Counted from the first letter of the stretch, positions 9,500 through 18,848 are shown. The stretch: 64,000 bases of DNA from Rhodocyclus gracilis (GCF_009617575.1 NZ_WIXJ01000003.1:1-64000); one strand, 5' to 3'. Notes: generated by a model not told the origin, from the letters alone. Program-made: numbers and translations.

Positions 9500-10805
9500 G
9501 GGCGACCTCCTCTTGCATGTCGTGCAATGGCTCGCGCGCCAGCTTGCGCCAGTGCAGGAATTCCGGATCGCCCACCGGCAGCGGCTCGCGCAGTTGGGCA
9601 TTCAGCCAATTGGCGAAGTCGGCGGCGACGCGATCGACGGCATCGTCGACCGTCAGGCCAGAGCCAAGCGGGTCAAGAAAGGCGCGCTGCGCCTCCGGCA
9701 ATTCGCATTCCGGCGCCGCGCTCCAGCCCGGCTCTAGGGTTCTCAGTTCTGCGCTGAACTGCACCAGTTCGTCGATCAGCGCCAGGACGATTTCGTCGCG
9801 GGTCTGGCGCGTGCGGACGTTGCTCGAAGTTGTTTCGACCAGGAAGCCGCGCAGTTGCTTGACCAGATTGCGAACTGCGAGGCGGGCGCCGTAGCGCTTG
9901 AACAGCGAAGCGGTGCCGTACAGCGGTTTGACCTCCAGCGAGCGCCACAGTGGCGGAAACGAGGCGAGCAGGCAGTTGTCGCCCCGGCGCTCGCTGTTGA
10001 GCTGGCTGATGTTCTGTGGCTTGGTTCCGCCGAGCGTCTGGATGGCGAGGTTCGGGTATTCACGCACCGGTCGTTCATGAAAGACGCCCTGCTTGCGTGC
10101 CTCGCGCGCTGCTCTGGCTTCGTCGCCAAAACGGTCGTCCTGCAACTTCTGATAGACCCGGTGCGCCAACGACGTTGGATAGAGCGGCGCCAGCAGGTGG
10201 TAGCTGGCATCGTCGTGCGGATCGTCGGCAACCAGCCAGTAGATCTGCTTTGCTAGGGTGTGCGAGGCAGGCTTGTTGCAGCGAGGAGAGTCGATTCGAG
10301 CAAATGCCTCTGCCCACTTGGCGGATTGTTCGGATGATCCGCCCAACGCTGCGATGGCATCAGGGTCGCGATTTTTCAGCAGATTCAGAACACTTGAGCC
10401 TTCAAACTCGGCATTCAACAGCAAGAATATTTCGTAAGTTTTCTTGTTGAAAGCGCCATTCCCCGTAGCATCAACGTCGAACTCATCGCCAAGCACGTGA
10501 GAGCCCACATATGCGACTTTCGCCAGATCGCTAGGCGTGACGAGGATGTTGGTGGCTTTCTTGACCTCAGGATCGGGATGGATTCCCTTTAGGATATGAG
10601 TGGCCATCTGTATCTGAGTAACGCATACCGCACCACTCTCGATAAGGGAGGGTAAGTGAAAGCGCTCTCTCTGTTTCTTCCGCTCCTTTTCGATCTCGCT
10701 GGCGGAACCTGTCAATCGTTCGAGCACTTGGCTCAGTCGCATCTCCGTATGCTTCGACAGCACTGCGCGGATGTCAGATGCTCTGGATGTAAGCGGTGGT
10801 GACAT
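9489..10805 (-). CDS. csy1: type I-F Cascade large subunit Cas8f/Csy1
   Basis: The large subunit recognises the PAM (GG in known I-F systems) and binds the 5' handle with Csy2. The 438-residue length matches Csy1 (about 434). Family-typical segments include EYPNLAIQTLGGTKPQNISQ in the middle and LASFPPLWRS after it. The N-terminal third (residues 1-60) is highly charged and probably helical. It starts 59 bp after cas3 stops and overlaps csy2. Confidence 0.95.
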   Translation of the reverse strand: MSPPLTSRASDIRAVLSKHTEMRLSQVLERLTGSASEIEKERKKQRERFHLPSLIESGAVCVTQIQMATHILKGIHPDPEVKKATNILVTPSDLAKVAYVGSHVLGDEFDVDATGNGAFNKKTYEIFLLLNAEFEGSSVLNLLKNRDPDAIAALGGSSEQSAKWAEAFARIDSPRCNKPASHTLAKQIYWLVADDPHDDASYHLLAPLYPTSLAHRVYQKLQDDRFGDEARAAREARKQGVFHERPVREYPNLAIQTLGGTKPQNISQLNSERRGDNCLLASFPPLWRSLEVKPLYGTASLFKRYGARLAVRNLVKQLRGFLVETTSSNVRTRQTRDEIVLALIDELVQFSAELRTLEPGWSAAPECELPEAQRAFLDPLGSGLTVDDAVDRVAADFANWLNAQLREPLPVGDPEFLHWRKLAREPLHDMQEEVAHEQ

Positions 10806-10864
10806 TCAATTCCTCCCTGAACTGTTGAATACGGACTCAAATGGCGGCAATGGTTTGCGGTGTG

Positions 10865-13800
10865 TCACTTATTTATCGAAAAACCTAATGTCGGGTGATA
10901 AAGCCAGCCGGTCTCATTCTCCGGTACGGTGACGACGCCGAAGCGCTTCGCGCACTTGTCGAGTGGTAAGTCAAGTTCGGTCGCTAGTTGGGCCAGCGTT
11001 GCGAGGTAGTCGGTGATGCCCCAAGGCTCGATACCGCTGCCGCGTACGGCTTCATCCGCGATACGCACGTGCAATGAACGATCGACGCGCACATAGACAC
11101 TCTCGGCGCGGTGCGCGTCTTTCGTGCTGTTGATCCGGTGCAGCAGGAAGTCGTCGCCGTCCTCGTTCGGCAGGAGAGCCAGATCGACCTGGTGCACGCC
11201 GATATCGCTGCGGAATGGCTGCATTTGTTGTAGCAAGGCCGTCGTCAAGGCGTCCTCGGGTTTTGAATTCCACCAAGTCGCGGCACTAAGCGGCGACTGA
11301 ACGGCTTGCGCCGACCGGCGCGAGCGCCTTCCGCCATCGACCGGCCAGGATGGCTGTCCCAGCATGGTGGCGCGCATGCGGCTGTGCTCCAGATCGACAA
11401 GGCTCTGCCGGGGCTGGAGAGCCTCGGGTGCCGGCGCGACGATGCGCGGGCGCGCGTCGATTACCTCCCATTCCTGGACTCGCAGCAGTTGCGCGAGGTC
11501 GTGCGAGTGCAGACGGAACTGGCCGGTGTCCTGCTCGAACCCCGGCCATTTGAACGAGGCATCGTTCGGTTGGCGGAAGTTTCGCAGGTTGCTCCTGAAT
11601 ACTAGGATGTTCGGGTGCTCGACCTTTCCGGGGCGATGACGACGCACGCGTCCGGCCAACTGGATCAGCGAGCGCATGGACGAAGGCTCGACGACTGCCC
11701 AGTCGTAGTCGTGGTCGCGCCCGACCTCGGTAACCGGCGAGCCGAGCACGACAAAAATCTGGTTCGCCTCGCCCGTGGTGTCGAGCCGCGTGCGGATGTC
11801 GGCGTCGCGGAAAACAGCTTCGGGGTCGTGCCGCTGCAGGACGCGGTCGAGTTGCCGCTCGATCGCCGAACGGATCAGCAAGGGGTGGCGGGCATGATAT
11901 ACGCACAGATGGACGCGCGTTCCGGCGGGAACACCGGCTTTGTAGAGTGCCAGCGCGACGTCGATCATCGGCTCGATATTGGCCATGCGCACGAGACCGA
12001 AACTGACTCGCTTACCGCCAAGCGGGTCAATGCTGTGGTGACGCTTGTGCAGCGCCAGTGCCGCACTCAGAATCTCCGAGGCAAAAGCTTGAGCCATTTC
12101 CTTCGCGTCCCTGGGCAGGCTCGGTAAGGGCAGCAGAGCGCCGCGCCGACGCGGATCGGCAGCCAGTTTTGCCAATTCGGCATGGCGGCGTTCGGCAAAG
12201 CGCTGATGGTTCTGTTGGAATGTCGACGCCTCTGCGCAATCGGCTTGCTGCTGGTGGAACTCGTCGATCCAGGCGCAGCAGATCGCAGGCGGCGCCTCCG
12301 CGCTTCCGGGTCGCGAGCCGCGGTTGCGCTGGAAGTGCTGGCGACCGTTGCGATAGGCCTCGAACAGCCCTTGCACCAGCGCCGGCGGCAGCGTTGCCGA
12401 CGACAACAGGACACGCGCACCGAGCAGACCGGCCCAGTGCACCAGCCGGGTGAGCGCGGGAAGGTCGCTGATGTCGAAATCGTCGGGCTCGTCGAGCACC
12501 AGATCGCTGCTCATCAGGCGCAGCATCGGCGCGATCTGTCGACCACCGCGCTGGCTCTCAGTGGCGGGAGTCAAGTGGTCGATCGTGCAGACGAGCAACG
12601 GCGCCAGCAGCAGCGAACGTACCTGTTGATCGGCGATTGCCCGGCGCAGGAAGGGATGATCCTCGACACGGCTGTCGCCCTCGAAGCAGACTTCGCCGTC
12701 TTCGTCGAGCAGGGACTGGCTCGACGCAGAACCGCTCGCTTCGGCCTGCGACTCGAAGTGCTCGAACAGTGCGCGACTTGCCGAGCCACCGACACGGATG
12801 GCGAGGTCGTCGTCACTCAAGCCGAGGAGGTCGCGAAAGGCGTGGCCGGTCTGCAAGGTCAGCGTGCGCAAGCCGAGCGCGAAAGCGCAGCGCATTCCCT
12901 GCTCCGGGTCGGCCAGCGCGTCCATCACGCGCGCATTGGCCAGCGTCTTGCCGCAGCCGGTCGAGGCCATGTTGATGATGAAGGCGCCATGCTCTTTGGC
13001 ACGATCGCGCATGCCGCCGGCGACCTCCGCCGCCTTGTCCTGCCAGCGAAAGCGCTCGTCCTTCACGCGCTGGCGCAGGCGTCGCCGGCGCCCGAGGCGC
13101 GGCAGGCGCTCTCCAAAACGGGGCAGGAAGCGCGCAATCTCGGCACTGAGTTTGGCAACGCCGACGAGGTGTTCGTCAAGCGGCTGGTTGTAGCGGACGG
13201 CGTGCGTGTCCTGCGACTGCTTGGAACGCCCGTCGGTCCGGAGCGTGTTGGCGTACAGCGTATTGCCGGGCGTCACGACCACGCGCTTGCCCTCATCTTC
13301 CAGTGCGGAATAATGGTGGTCGGCCAACATCAGGCACAAACGGCTAAGGTGCATCACGTAGGGATTGGCCAGCGGTGGCGCAACAGCGCCGCGCTCCACC
13401 ATCGCCAGCAGATGCCTGGCAAGGCGCGCAGCTCGCTGCCGCCATGCCTCGGTGCTCACCGAAAGTCCTTGGGGGAATTTCCAGTAGGGGGCCAGTGCCG
13501 CAGGATCGGCGCCCCGGAAATCTCGCTCGTTCCAACTGGGATCAAGAAGTGTCAGCACGTCGCGCAACTGCGAAGCTGCGGGAGCCTCTTTGCCCGGCCA
13601 CTCGGGCAGACGGTGGTGGGTAAGAACCAGCCAGCCCAAGGCTTGCGCGAGCGGCGCTTGGTGCAAGGACTTGAACGGGGAAGCGGCTCCGGCGACAGCG
13701 TCTAGACCGTCGCGGTACAGGAGCCTGCCTTTCCAGCTTTCGTCCCCATGCTCGGGAAGTGTGCCCAGACGCGCCAGCCAAGCAGCATCGTCATCGTCGC

Positions 13801-14281
13801 CGACGAAGGTTGCGAACAGGCGGAGCGATACCCATTCATGGCGGATCAAGTTGTGGCCGGCAATCTTTCCGGCCAGACGCAACTGAAAGGCGGCGATGGC
13901 CTTACCCAGATCGTGCAAAAGACCGGCGAGGTCGGCGAGTAGGCGAATCAGCTCGCCGGTGTGCCAATCGTTCTCGTCATGCTGGCGCAGCACGTCGTGC
14001 TGCGTGGCGTTGGTCGGCACCGCTCCCTGCGCGTTGAAGCGGCTGCGGTCGCCGACGACCCATAGCAACTCAGAATGGTCCAGGCCACGTATCCAGTGGC
14101 ACGCGACGGCCGTATTCTTGCGCGCGCTCCTGCGCAACAGCCGATGCAGGGTTTGCAGCCCGTCATTGGTGATGGGCGTCTGCCAGGTCCGATCGCCGCG
14201 GCGCTCGGCGAACTGGTCGAGAATGCGCCGGGTTTCGGTAAGAGCCCGCTTGTCGCACTGCGAGATCAGCAGCACGTTCAT
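10865..14281 (-). CDS. cas3: Cas2-Cas3 fusion nuclease-helicase (Cas3f)
   Basis: Degrades target DNA after Cascade binding and, through its Cas2 part, bridges Cas1 for spacer acquisition. It has 1,138 residues. Residues 1-90 form the Cas2-like domain (starts MNVLLISQCDKRALTETRRI). An HD nuclease motif is seen in LLHDLGKAIAAFQ (about residue 145). The superfamily 2 helicase has Walker A ASTGCGKTLANARVMDAL, the Walker B variant LVLDEPDDFD and motif III LLSSATLPPAL. The C-terminal half has the second RecA fold (SLIQLAGRVRRHRPG). Its start overlaps the cas1 stop by four bases (ATGA). Confidence 0.97.
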   Translation of the reverse strand: MNVLLISQCDKRALTETRRILDQFAERRGDRTWQTPITNDGLQTLHRLLRRSARKNTAVACHWIRGLDHSELLWVVGDRSRFNAQGAVPTNATQHDVLRQHDENDWHTGELIRLLADLAGLLHDLGKAIAAFQLRLAGKIAGHNLIRHEWVSLRLFATFVGDDDDAAWLARLGTLPEHGDESWKGRLLYRDGLDAVAGAASPFKSLHQAPLAQALGWLVLTHHRLPEWPGKEAPAASQLRDVLTLLDPSWNERDFRGADPAALAPYWKFPQGLSVSTEAWRQRAARLARHLLAMVERGAVAPPLANPYVMHLSRLCLMLADHHYSALEDEGKRVVVTPGNTLYANTLRTDGRSKQSQDTHAVRYNQPLDEHLVGVAKLSAEIARFLPRFGERLPRLGRRRRLRQRVKDERFRWQDKAAEVAGGMRDRAKEHGAFIINMASTGCGKTLANARVMDALADPEQGMRCAFALGLRTLTLQTGHAFRDLLGLSDDDLAIRVGGSASRALFEHFESQAEASGSASSQSLLDEDGEVCFEGDSRVEDHPFLRRAIADQQVRSLLLAPLLVCTIDHLTPATESQRGGRQIAPMLRLMSSDLVLDEPDDFDISDLPALTRLVHWAGLLGARVLLSSATLPPALVQGLFEAYRNGRQHFQRNRGSRPGSAEAPPAICCAWIDEFHQQQADCAEASTFQQNHQRFAERRHAELAKLAADPRRRGALLPLPSLPRDAKEMAQAFASEILSAALALHKRHHSIDPLGGKRVSFGLVRMANIEPMIDVALALYKAGVPAGTRVHLCVYHARHPLLIRSAIERQLDRVLQRHDPEAVFRDADIRTRLDTTGEANQIFVVLGSPVTEVGRDHDYDWAVVEPSSMRSLIQLAGRVRRHRPGKVEHPNILVFRSNLRNFRQPNDASFKWPGFEQDTGQFRLHSHDLAQLLRVQEWEVIDARPRIVAPAPEALQPRQSLVDLEHSRMRATMLGQPSWPVDGGRRSRRSAQAVQSPLSAATWWNSKPEDALTTALLQQMQPFRSDIGVHQVDLALLPNEDGDDFLLHRINSTKDAHRAESVYVRVDRSLHVRIADEAVRGSGIEPWGITDYLATLAQLATELDLPLDKCAKRFGVVTVPENETGWLYHPTLGFSINK

Positions 14282-15288
14282 TGATTGGCGTTTCCGTGAT
14301 CATCGGGCAGCTTCGCCGCCAGTTGCCCCACGGTCAGTGCCGTGGCCTTGACCGTGTCGATCATGAAGTCGAGCGACTGGGTGCGCGTGAGCGCTTCGAT
14401 GCATGCCTGCCGAAACTCCTGCTCGGAATGACCTTTCATCGCCGAGACGAAGGCCTGCGGCAAGATCACCGAGTCCTTGATGAGGTCGGCGATGTCGAAG
14501 ACGAGAGCCCCACGCCGAGTCTTGCCGTGCATCACGGCGAGACCGTGCGGCAAGCCGAGAACCCACGCTGCCGTCGCTCCGAGGCCATAGGCGAGGTAGT
14601 TGCCATGATCGAGGAAGCGGTTGGCGGCATCCGAGCCCTCGCCGTTCTTGGCGCGGACGAAGTCGCCATAGCCGGTCGCGTCGCAGGCCAGTTTGAAAAG
14701 CTTCTTCGTCAAACGAGCTTCTTCCGTGAGGAGATTCGCGTTGTCGCTGACCGAGGCGATCATTTTCCGCGACTCGTCCAAAGCGGCGACAAGACGCTCG
14801 CGGGCGACGCAAAAGCCGGCATCGGCAAGCTGGCGATTGTCGCTCCAACTCGCGGCGATACGCGTCAGCCGCGCACGCTGGAAGCTCTTAGCGGCTTCCA
14901 GCCTGTGCGCTTCGTCGAACCAGAAACGAACCCAGTGCTGCAGGTACTCGGTCGGGCGATATTCGCTCTGCGGGGAAAACCACGAGACCTCGAAATCAGC
15001 CTCGTTGGCGCTGCACAGCGGCGTGCCGCCACCGCCCGAAAATCCGACCATCACTCCTGCCTTTGACAGTTCTCGTATCGCGGCCTGGGTGATGGAAGTT
15101 CCGGTCCCCAGCAGGAGAACTGTAGTGTTGGCGATGGGGATGTTCCAGTAGAGCGACTGCTTACCCTCGTCGGTCACGTACTCGACCCGCCCTCCGTTGA
15201 CGAGCACGCGACAGTGCTCAATGTAGTAGAGGTTGGCGCGCTTGGAATGAAGGATCGTCTTGAGTTCAGAGGAAGCAAGTGGGGTCAT
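14278..15288 (-). CDS. cas1: CRISPR integrase Cas1 (type I-F)
   Basis: Integrates new spacers at the leader end of the array. 336 residues, close to the I-F family length. The metal-binding Glu lies in the TEEARLTKKLFKLAC helix, and the His and Asp in GLAVMHGKTRRGALVFDIAD. NYLAYGLGATAAWVLGLPHG is the usual preceding segment. It is the first gene of the operon, and the four-base overlap with cas3 indicates coupled translation. The region upstream is cut by an IS3 remnant about 100 bp from the start codon. Confidence 0.97.
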   Translation of the reverse strand: MTPLASSELKTILHSKRANLYYIEHCRVLVNGGRVEYVTDEGKQSLYWNIPIANTTVLLLGTGTSITQAAIRELSKAGVMVGFSGGGGTPLCSANEADFEVSWFSPQSEYRPTEYLQHWVRFWFDEAHRLEAAKSFQRARLTRIAASWSDNRQLADAGFCVARERLVAALDESRKMIASVSDNANLLTEEARLTKKLFKLACDATGYGDFVRAKNGEGSDAANRFLDHGNYLAYGLGATAAWVLGLPHGLAVMHGKTRRGALVFDIADLIKDSVILPQAFVSAMKGHSEQEFRQACIEALTRTQSLDFMIDTVKATALTVGQLAAKLPDDHGNANQ

Positions 15289-15456
15289 GACATTTCATTG
15301 CATTAACCATATCGAGTATTGTGACCCCGCCCCTGGCTCAACCGATGCGCCTATCGGAAAATTTTTTCGTGTCATTGTCCTGACGACCGACGTCCCTCCC
15401 CGAATTGAGTAGCGTCTGACTTTAGAGTCCAATCCACGACGACAAGGAGATTGGAC

Positions 15457-15720
15457 ATGAAGAAGCGATTCAGCGAAGAACAGATCATTGGCTTCCTGCG
15501 GGAAGCGGAGGCCGGGATGCCGGTCGCGGAGTTGTGCCGCAAGCACGCCTTCTCGGAGGCGAGCTACTACCTGTGGCGGAGCAAGTTTGGCGGGATGAGT
15601 GTCTCGGACGCCAAACGCCTGAAGGAACTCGAAGCCGAGAACACCCGGCTGAAGAAACTGCTGGCCGAATCGCTCCTCGAGAACGAAATTGCCAAGGAGG
15701 CCCTGAGAAAAAAGTGGTGA
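15457..15720 (+). CDS. IS3-family transposase OrfA
   Basis: 87 residues, apparently intact. It starts MKKRFSEEQIIGFLREAEAG and has the helix-turn-helix VAELCRKHAFSEASYYLWRS. A leucine-zipper-like tail, RLKELEAENTRLKKLLAESL, allows dimerisation. The ATG at 15457 follows an AAGGAGA ribosome-binding site; the open frame extends two codons further but lacks ATG. OrfA alone can bind the IS ends and may act as a repressor. Confidence 0.85.
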   Translation: MKKRFSEEQIIGFLREAEAGMPVAELCRKHAFSEASYYLWRSKFGGMSVSDAKRLKELEAENTRLKKLLAESLLENEIAKEALRKKW

Positions 15721-16385
15721 GCGCACCGTCACGACGTGATCTGGTGCGCTACCTGATCGACCGGGGACTCAGCGAGCGACGCGCGCTGCAGTTCGTGGGC
15801 ATGAGCCCAATCTCCTTCCGTTACCGGCCGGTGATGGATCGCAATACCGCCCTGCAGGCGAAGATCATCGCCCTGGCCCATCGCCACCGGCGCTACGGCG
15901 CCGGGATGATCTATCTGAAGCTGCGTCAGGCCGGAGAGGTCGTCAATCACAAGCGAGTGGATCGGCTCTATGGTTCCTGACGGGCGATGGGCGGTATGCA
16001 ACTGACCCGGAAACTCGACCAGTTGGCGAAGACACGCGGACTGCCCAAAGCGATCCGGACCGATAACGGCAAGGAGTTCTGCAGCCGGGCGATGTTGAAC
16101 TGGGCGCACGCGCGAGGAGTGCAGTTGTTCCTGATCGAGCCCGGCAAGCCGAATCAGAACGCTTACATCGAGTCGTTCAACGGGCGCTTCCGCGACGAGT
16201 GTCTGAACGAGCATTGGTTCACCAGCCTGCGGCACGCCCAGATCGTCATCGAACGCTGGCGCCGCGAATACAACGAGGAGCGACCGAAGAAATCTCTGGG
16301 CGGACTGACGCCGGCCGCCTATGCCAAATCACTCACCCGGAAATCGGCTACATTACCCCCGGACTCTAAAGCGCTCTGCTACTGA
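15717..16385 (+). pseudogene. IS3-family transposase OrfB with internal deletion
   Basis: The N-terminal part (SRRDLVRYLIDRGLSERRAL to HKRVDRLY) and the C-terminal part ([20 protein letters not shown], then [17 protein letters not shown]) are in the same frame. They are separated by a stop at 15978-15980. By comparison with the family, roughly 75 residues that include the first catalytic Asp are missing between them. The second Asp (IRTDNGKEF) and the Glu (NAYIESF) remain. The protein cannot be catalytically active. Confidence 0.85.
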
Positions 16386-16475
16386 AAACGGGGGGACGTC
16401 GCAGGATATTAACTGGCATGGCAGCAGGCTAAACGGGCGAATTCTAGCCTTTTTTCACCTGCACCCCGTAGACGC

Positions 16476-16511
16476 GAAAAACCCTCGGCAGCAGAGCTGC
16501 GCGGGGGTTTG
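16476..16511 (-). terminator. intrinsic terminator
   Basis: On the minus strand AACCCCCGCGCAGC pairs with GCTGCCGAGGGTT around a TCT loop and is followed by a short T-run. It lies 18 bp after the stop of the coiled-coil membrane protein gene and so closes that gene. Confidence 0.65.
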
Positions 16512-16528
16512 AGATTGCATAGAGTTGC

Positions 16529-16789
16529 TTAAAAGAAAGCCTTTACCACCAACGAAGCAACGCCAGCGACAATGGTGACGAGCATCCACTTCATCAGCTT
16601 GAGTTCCGACTTGATTTCGGCCATCTCAATCTTGATGTTGGTGATGTCATCTTTCGTAGCCAGAAGGCCAGAGGCCGATTCACCAGGCGCCGTTGCCAAA
16701 GCCTCCGCTTCCGCCTTGGCTTGCGCCTCTGAGATGCCTGCCGACTTCAGCTTTTCAACGTACCGCAGCGTATCGAATTGGATAGCCAT
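16529..16789 (-). CDS. coiled-coil protein with C-terminal membrane anchor (DUF1640-like)
   Basis: 86 residues. The N-terminal half, IQFDTLRYVEKLKSAGISEA, and the following Ala/Glu-rich helix resemble the DUF1640/CCDC90 family. A second helical stretch (DDITNIKIEMAEIKSELKLM) leads directly into a single C-terminal membrane segment, WMLVTIVAGVASLVVKAFF. The ATG at 16789 gives the family start; an in-frame upstream extension lacks homologous features. The cellular role is unknown. Such genes are often found next to phage or plasmid genes. Confidence 0.7.
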   Translation of the reverse strand: MAIQFDTLRYVEKLKSAGISEAQAKAEAEALATAPGESASGLLATKDDITNIKIEMAEIKSELKLMKWMLVTIVAGVASLVVKAFF

Positions 16790-16871
16790 ACTAATTTCAT
16801 AACTCCTTGACTTGTATGGTAGCAGAAACACGCACAGAGGAACCGGAGCCCCTCTCGCTGATGGGCTTCCG

Positions 16872-17260
16872 TTAAACGGACAAAAGCTGAATCAGCTTGC
16901 TGCGTACTTGAGCACGAGTGGCTTCGTCATAAATGCCTGCCAAAAGGTTGCCAACTTTCGAACGTACAGCCTCAGCGGTTGCGTCCGTGTTGCCAGCGGC
17001 AAGCGCGGTCTCAAGCTCTTCACCCAACTGTACAACTTGGTTTGATGACCCTCCGACAGCCACATAACAGCCAGGTCTTGCAGGTTTTCCAGCACTGAGT
17101 CCCAAGAGCAACTGCTGCTCTCGGAAATATTAGCGATGTACGCCTGACCATTGCCCGGATCGTTCTCATCGAGTTCGAACTCGCCGAACAGTGCTTTGAT
17201 TACCGGGGTTACTTTGTCCAAAACCAGCACGCCGGTCATGTCGTAGTAGTTGTTTGCCAT
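16872..17260 (-). pseudogene. hypothetical protein, frameshifted
   Basis: The first frame starts MANNYYDMTGVLVLDKVTPV and reads KALFGEFELDENDPGNGQAY, matching a conserved hypothetical of mobile elements that I recall only by its N-terminus. After VMWLSEG the frame is lost. Adding one G at the GGG run (17049-17051) continues as SSNQVVQLGEELETALAAGN, then SKVGNLLAGIYDEATRAQVR, and ends at 16872. The joined product would be about 129 residues. The shift is at a homopolymer, so it may be real or a base-calling error. Confidence 0.6.
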
Positions 17261-17403
17261 TTTGTAGCTCCTTGTGTGAAAGAAAAATACGCGGAGCCGC
17301 ACCCTGTCGGGCACAGCGTACCCGCAAGGTTGTTGTTACCTGATGATTGGTGATGTCCTACACGGGAGTATAGGAACGTACATCCTTAGTTGTCGGTGCA
17401 TGC

Positions 17404-17490
17404 ACCACTAGAAAAGCGTCCGTCCACCGAAAACTCCAAAGGGTAATTTTTCGGGATGGGATTTTTCAGGACGACTGTCCACTAGAAAAT
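17404..17490. repeat. short direct repeats resembling an IS terminus
   Basis: CCACTAGAAAA occurs at 17405-17415 and again at 17479-17489, with a related GTCCACCGAAAAC between them. Multiple short terminal repeats beginning with TGTCCAC are typical of some IS ends (IS21-like), so this may be the relic of a lost element. No transposase gene is adjacent. Confidence 0.35.
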
Positions 17491-17501
17491 CCGAAGCCCC
17501 G

Positions 17502-18128
17502 TTGAAACGACGGCTGCTTGATAACTGGAAACAGCCGGGCGACATCATGATGTTCGGTTACATCGCCGAAGAGGCGGACCGCCTGGATGATTTCCGTGAG
17601 CGAAACACAGGCCGGGAAATCATTCTCCCCCTTGTTGATCGAGTCCTCGGGAAAGGGAACTGTAAAGCCATGGTCGAGCGGGCTGGAATCCTGCTCCCCA
17701 TGCAGTTCCGCCGAGGGTACGACAAGGCCAATTGCAAGTGCTGCATCAAGGGAGGCGAAGCGTATGGCTCCCTCGTCGGTGGCGTCAGTCTCGACCTTCA
17801 GCAGGCCCGCGATGACGCGACGGGCAAGCGGCTAGCCTACCGAGCCGAGCAGCAATTCAAAGCGCACCTCGCCTACAGCACCGGCGCGTTAAAAGTCGGC
17901 GGCGAATGGCAACTTGTCGGTGCTCGCTACAGCTACGACTACGCAGGCAACGCGCGTCTCCTTGATCGCTATTCCCGCATCAATGTGTCTGCCGACTACC
18001 GTCTTGACCGCGAATGGACACTGTTTGCACGCGCCAACAACGTTTCCGACAAAAAGTATGAGCTAGTGCGTAATTACGCTGCGCCGCGCGCCAGCTTCTT
18101 CGTTGGCGTTCGCTATCAACAGAAGTAG
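17502..18128 (+). pseudogene. chimeric ORF: PAPS-reductase-like fragment fused to BtuB-like C-terminus
   Basis: The first part (about residues 10-88: PGDIMMFGYIAEEADRLDDF, RERNTGREIILPLVDRVLGK, FRRGYDKANCKCCIKGG) resembles the C-terminal region of phosphoadenosine-phosphosulfate reductase-family proteins. From about residue 95 on (GKRLAYRAEQQFKAHLAYST, DYRLDREWTLFARANNVSDK, ending FFVGVRYQQK) it resembles the last beta-strands of a TonB-dependent receptor such as BtuB. The terminal aromatic pattern for outer-membrane assembly is present. Neither half has its normal N-terminus and the ORF opens with TTG. The two fragments appear to have been joined by a deletion near 17,760-17,785; a functional product is unlikely. 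Confidence 0.6.
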
Positions 18129-18156
18129 CCGCCGAGAAAAAATTTCCTCGTCACCG

Positions 18157-18187
18157 AACCCGCTGCTCCCCCGGCGGTTTTTTTTCG
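18157..18187 (+). terminator. possible intrinsic terminator
   Basis: AACC(C)GC pairs with GCGGTT around a C-rich loop and is followed by eight T residues, about 30 bp after the stop of the chimeric ORF. The stem is short and has a bulge. Confidence 0.45.
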
Positions 18188-18231
18188 TCTCGCTTCGCAC
18201 ATTAGGTGTAGCCAGATTTACGGAGCCCCTG

Positions 18232-18645
18232 ATGCAAATGAGCGAGCACTTTGAAAAACAGCCAGACTTATTCGCCGTCGAGCTGGCAGACGAATGCCGC
18301 CTTGAGCTCGATCCCCATCTGATCCTTGCCGCCGCCGGCGAGGCATTACGGCTTGCCGGAACATCCCGCGCTGCCGCCGCCGCCGGCTGGTTGTTTTCGC
18401 CGACGGCGGCGAAGGCTGGCGAAGAGTTCTGCGGCGTCGACGTGGACGTTGTATATCGCGCCGCCGGTTTCTCTGATGTCGAGAGCGCTCGGCAAAAGAT
18501 CGCCGAGCACTTCTTCTTCCGGCTTCGCCGGATGCCCGTCGCAGTACTTGAATCAATTCTCGCCGATTGGCGCCGCGTCGGCCGGTCGGCGCCTGAAGCG
18601 ATCGAGTCAGCGGCCTTCGCTGCCCGCCAACGCGCGGCGAGCTGA
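18232..18645 (+). CDS. hypothetical protein of the conjugative element
   Basis: 137 residues starting MQMSEHFEKQPDLFAVELAD. It is Ala-rich and mostly helical, without signal peptide or membrane segments. The ATG at 18232 was chosen because the open frame upstream has no homologous features and crosses the T-run terminator; a second ATG lies two codons later. It begins the rightward run of genes that leads to the relaxase. No family recognised. Confidence 0.55.
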   Translation: MQMSEHFEKQPDLFAVELADECRLELDPHLILAAAGEALRLAGTSRAAAAAGWLFSPTAAKAGEEFCGVDVDVVYRAAGFSDVESARQKIAEHFFFRLRRMPVAVLESILADWRRVGRSAPEAIESAAFAARQRAAS

Positions 18646-18746
18646 CTTTCAGCTCCGAGAAAGGTAACCACCGTTGCGTTGGTCTGTCAGCGAACGGTGA
18701 GCTGATAGTCGTCAGCAATTTGCAAAGCACCACTCAGGAGAAATAA

Positions 18747-18848
18747 ATGGGATTCATCCGCGCCGCGATATTTTTCTTTTGCACCGTTCCGACCGCTTCC
18801 GCGTGGTTGCCGATCGCACGCGACATGCTGCAAGTAGCCCTGCAATGA
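18747..18848 (+). CDS. small hydrophobic protein, 33 aa
   Basis: ATG at 18747 is preceded by AGGAGAAATAA, a strong ribosome-binding site. The product starts MGFIRAAIFFFCTVPTASAW and looks like a signal peptide or membrane segment with a very short tail. Its stop overlaps the ATG of the next gene (ATGA at 18845-18848), so it may serve mainly to couple translation. No family recognised. Confidence 0.5.
   Translation: MGFIRAAIFFFCTVPTASAWLPIARDMLQVALQ

Larger units (their letters stand above)
15389..16402 (+). mobile_element. internally deleted IS3-family element upstream of cas1
   Basis: Imperfect terminal repeats face each other: the left end has CGACGTCCCTCCCCG followed by AGTAGC and CTTTAGAGTCC, and the right end has the complement of the same three blocks. 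The ends are placed to within a few bases. Length is about 1.0 kb against about 1.2-1.3 kb for an intact member, because part of orfB is missing. It sits about 100 bp from cas1, in the likely promoter region of the cas operon. Confidence 0.75.

Noticed and set aside
9500-9601. 34-codon N-terminal extension of csy2
   Set aside because: Lies inside csy1 in another frame and lacks family similarity; the ATG at 9499 with an 11-bp overlap is the natural start.
12182-13705. 507-residue plus-strand ORF within cas3
   Set aside because: Antisense shadow of the helicase-nuclease gene.
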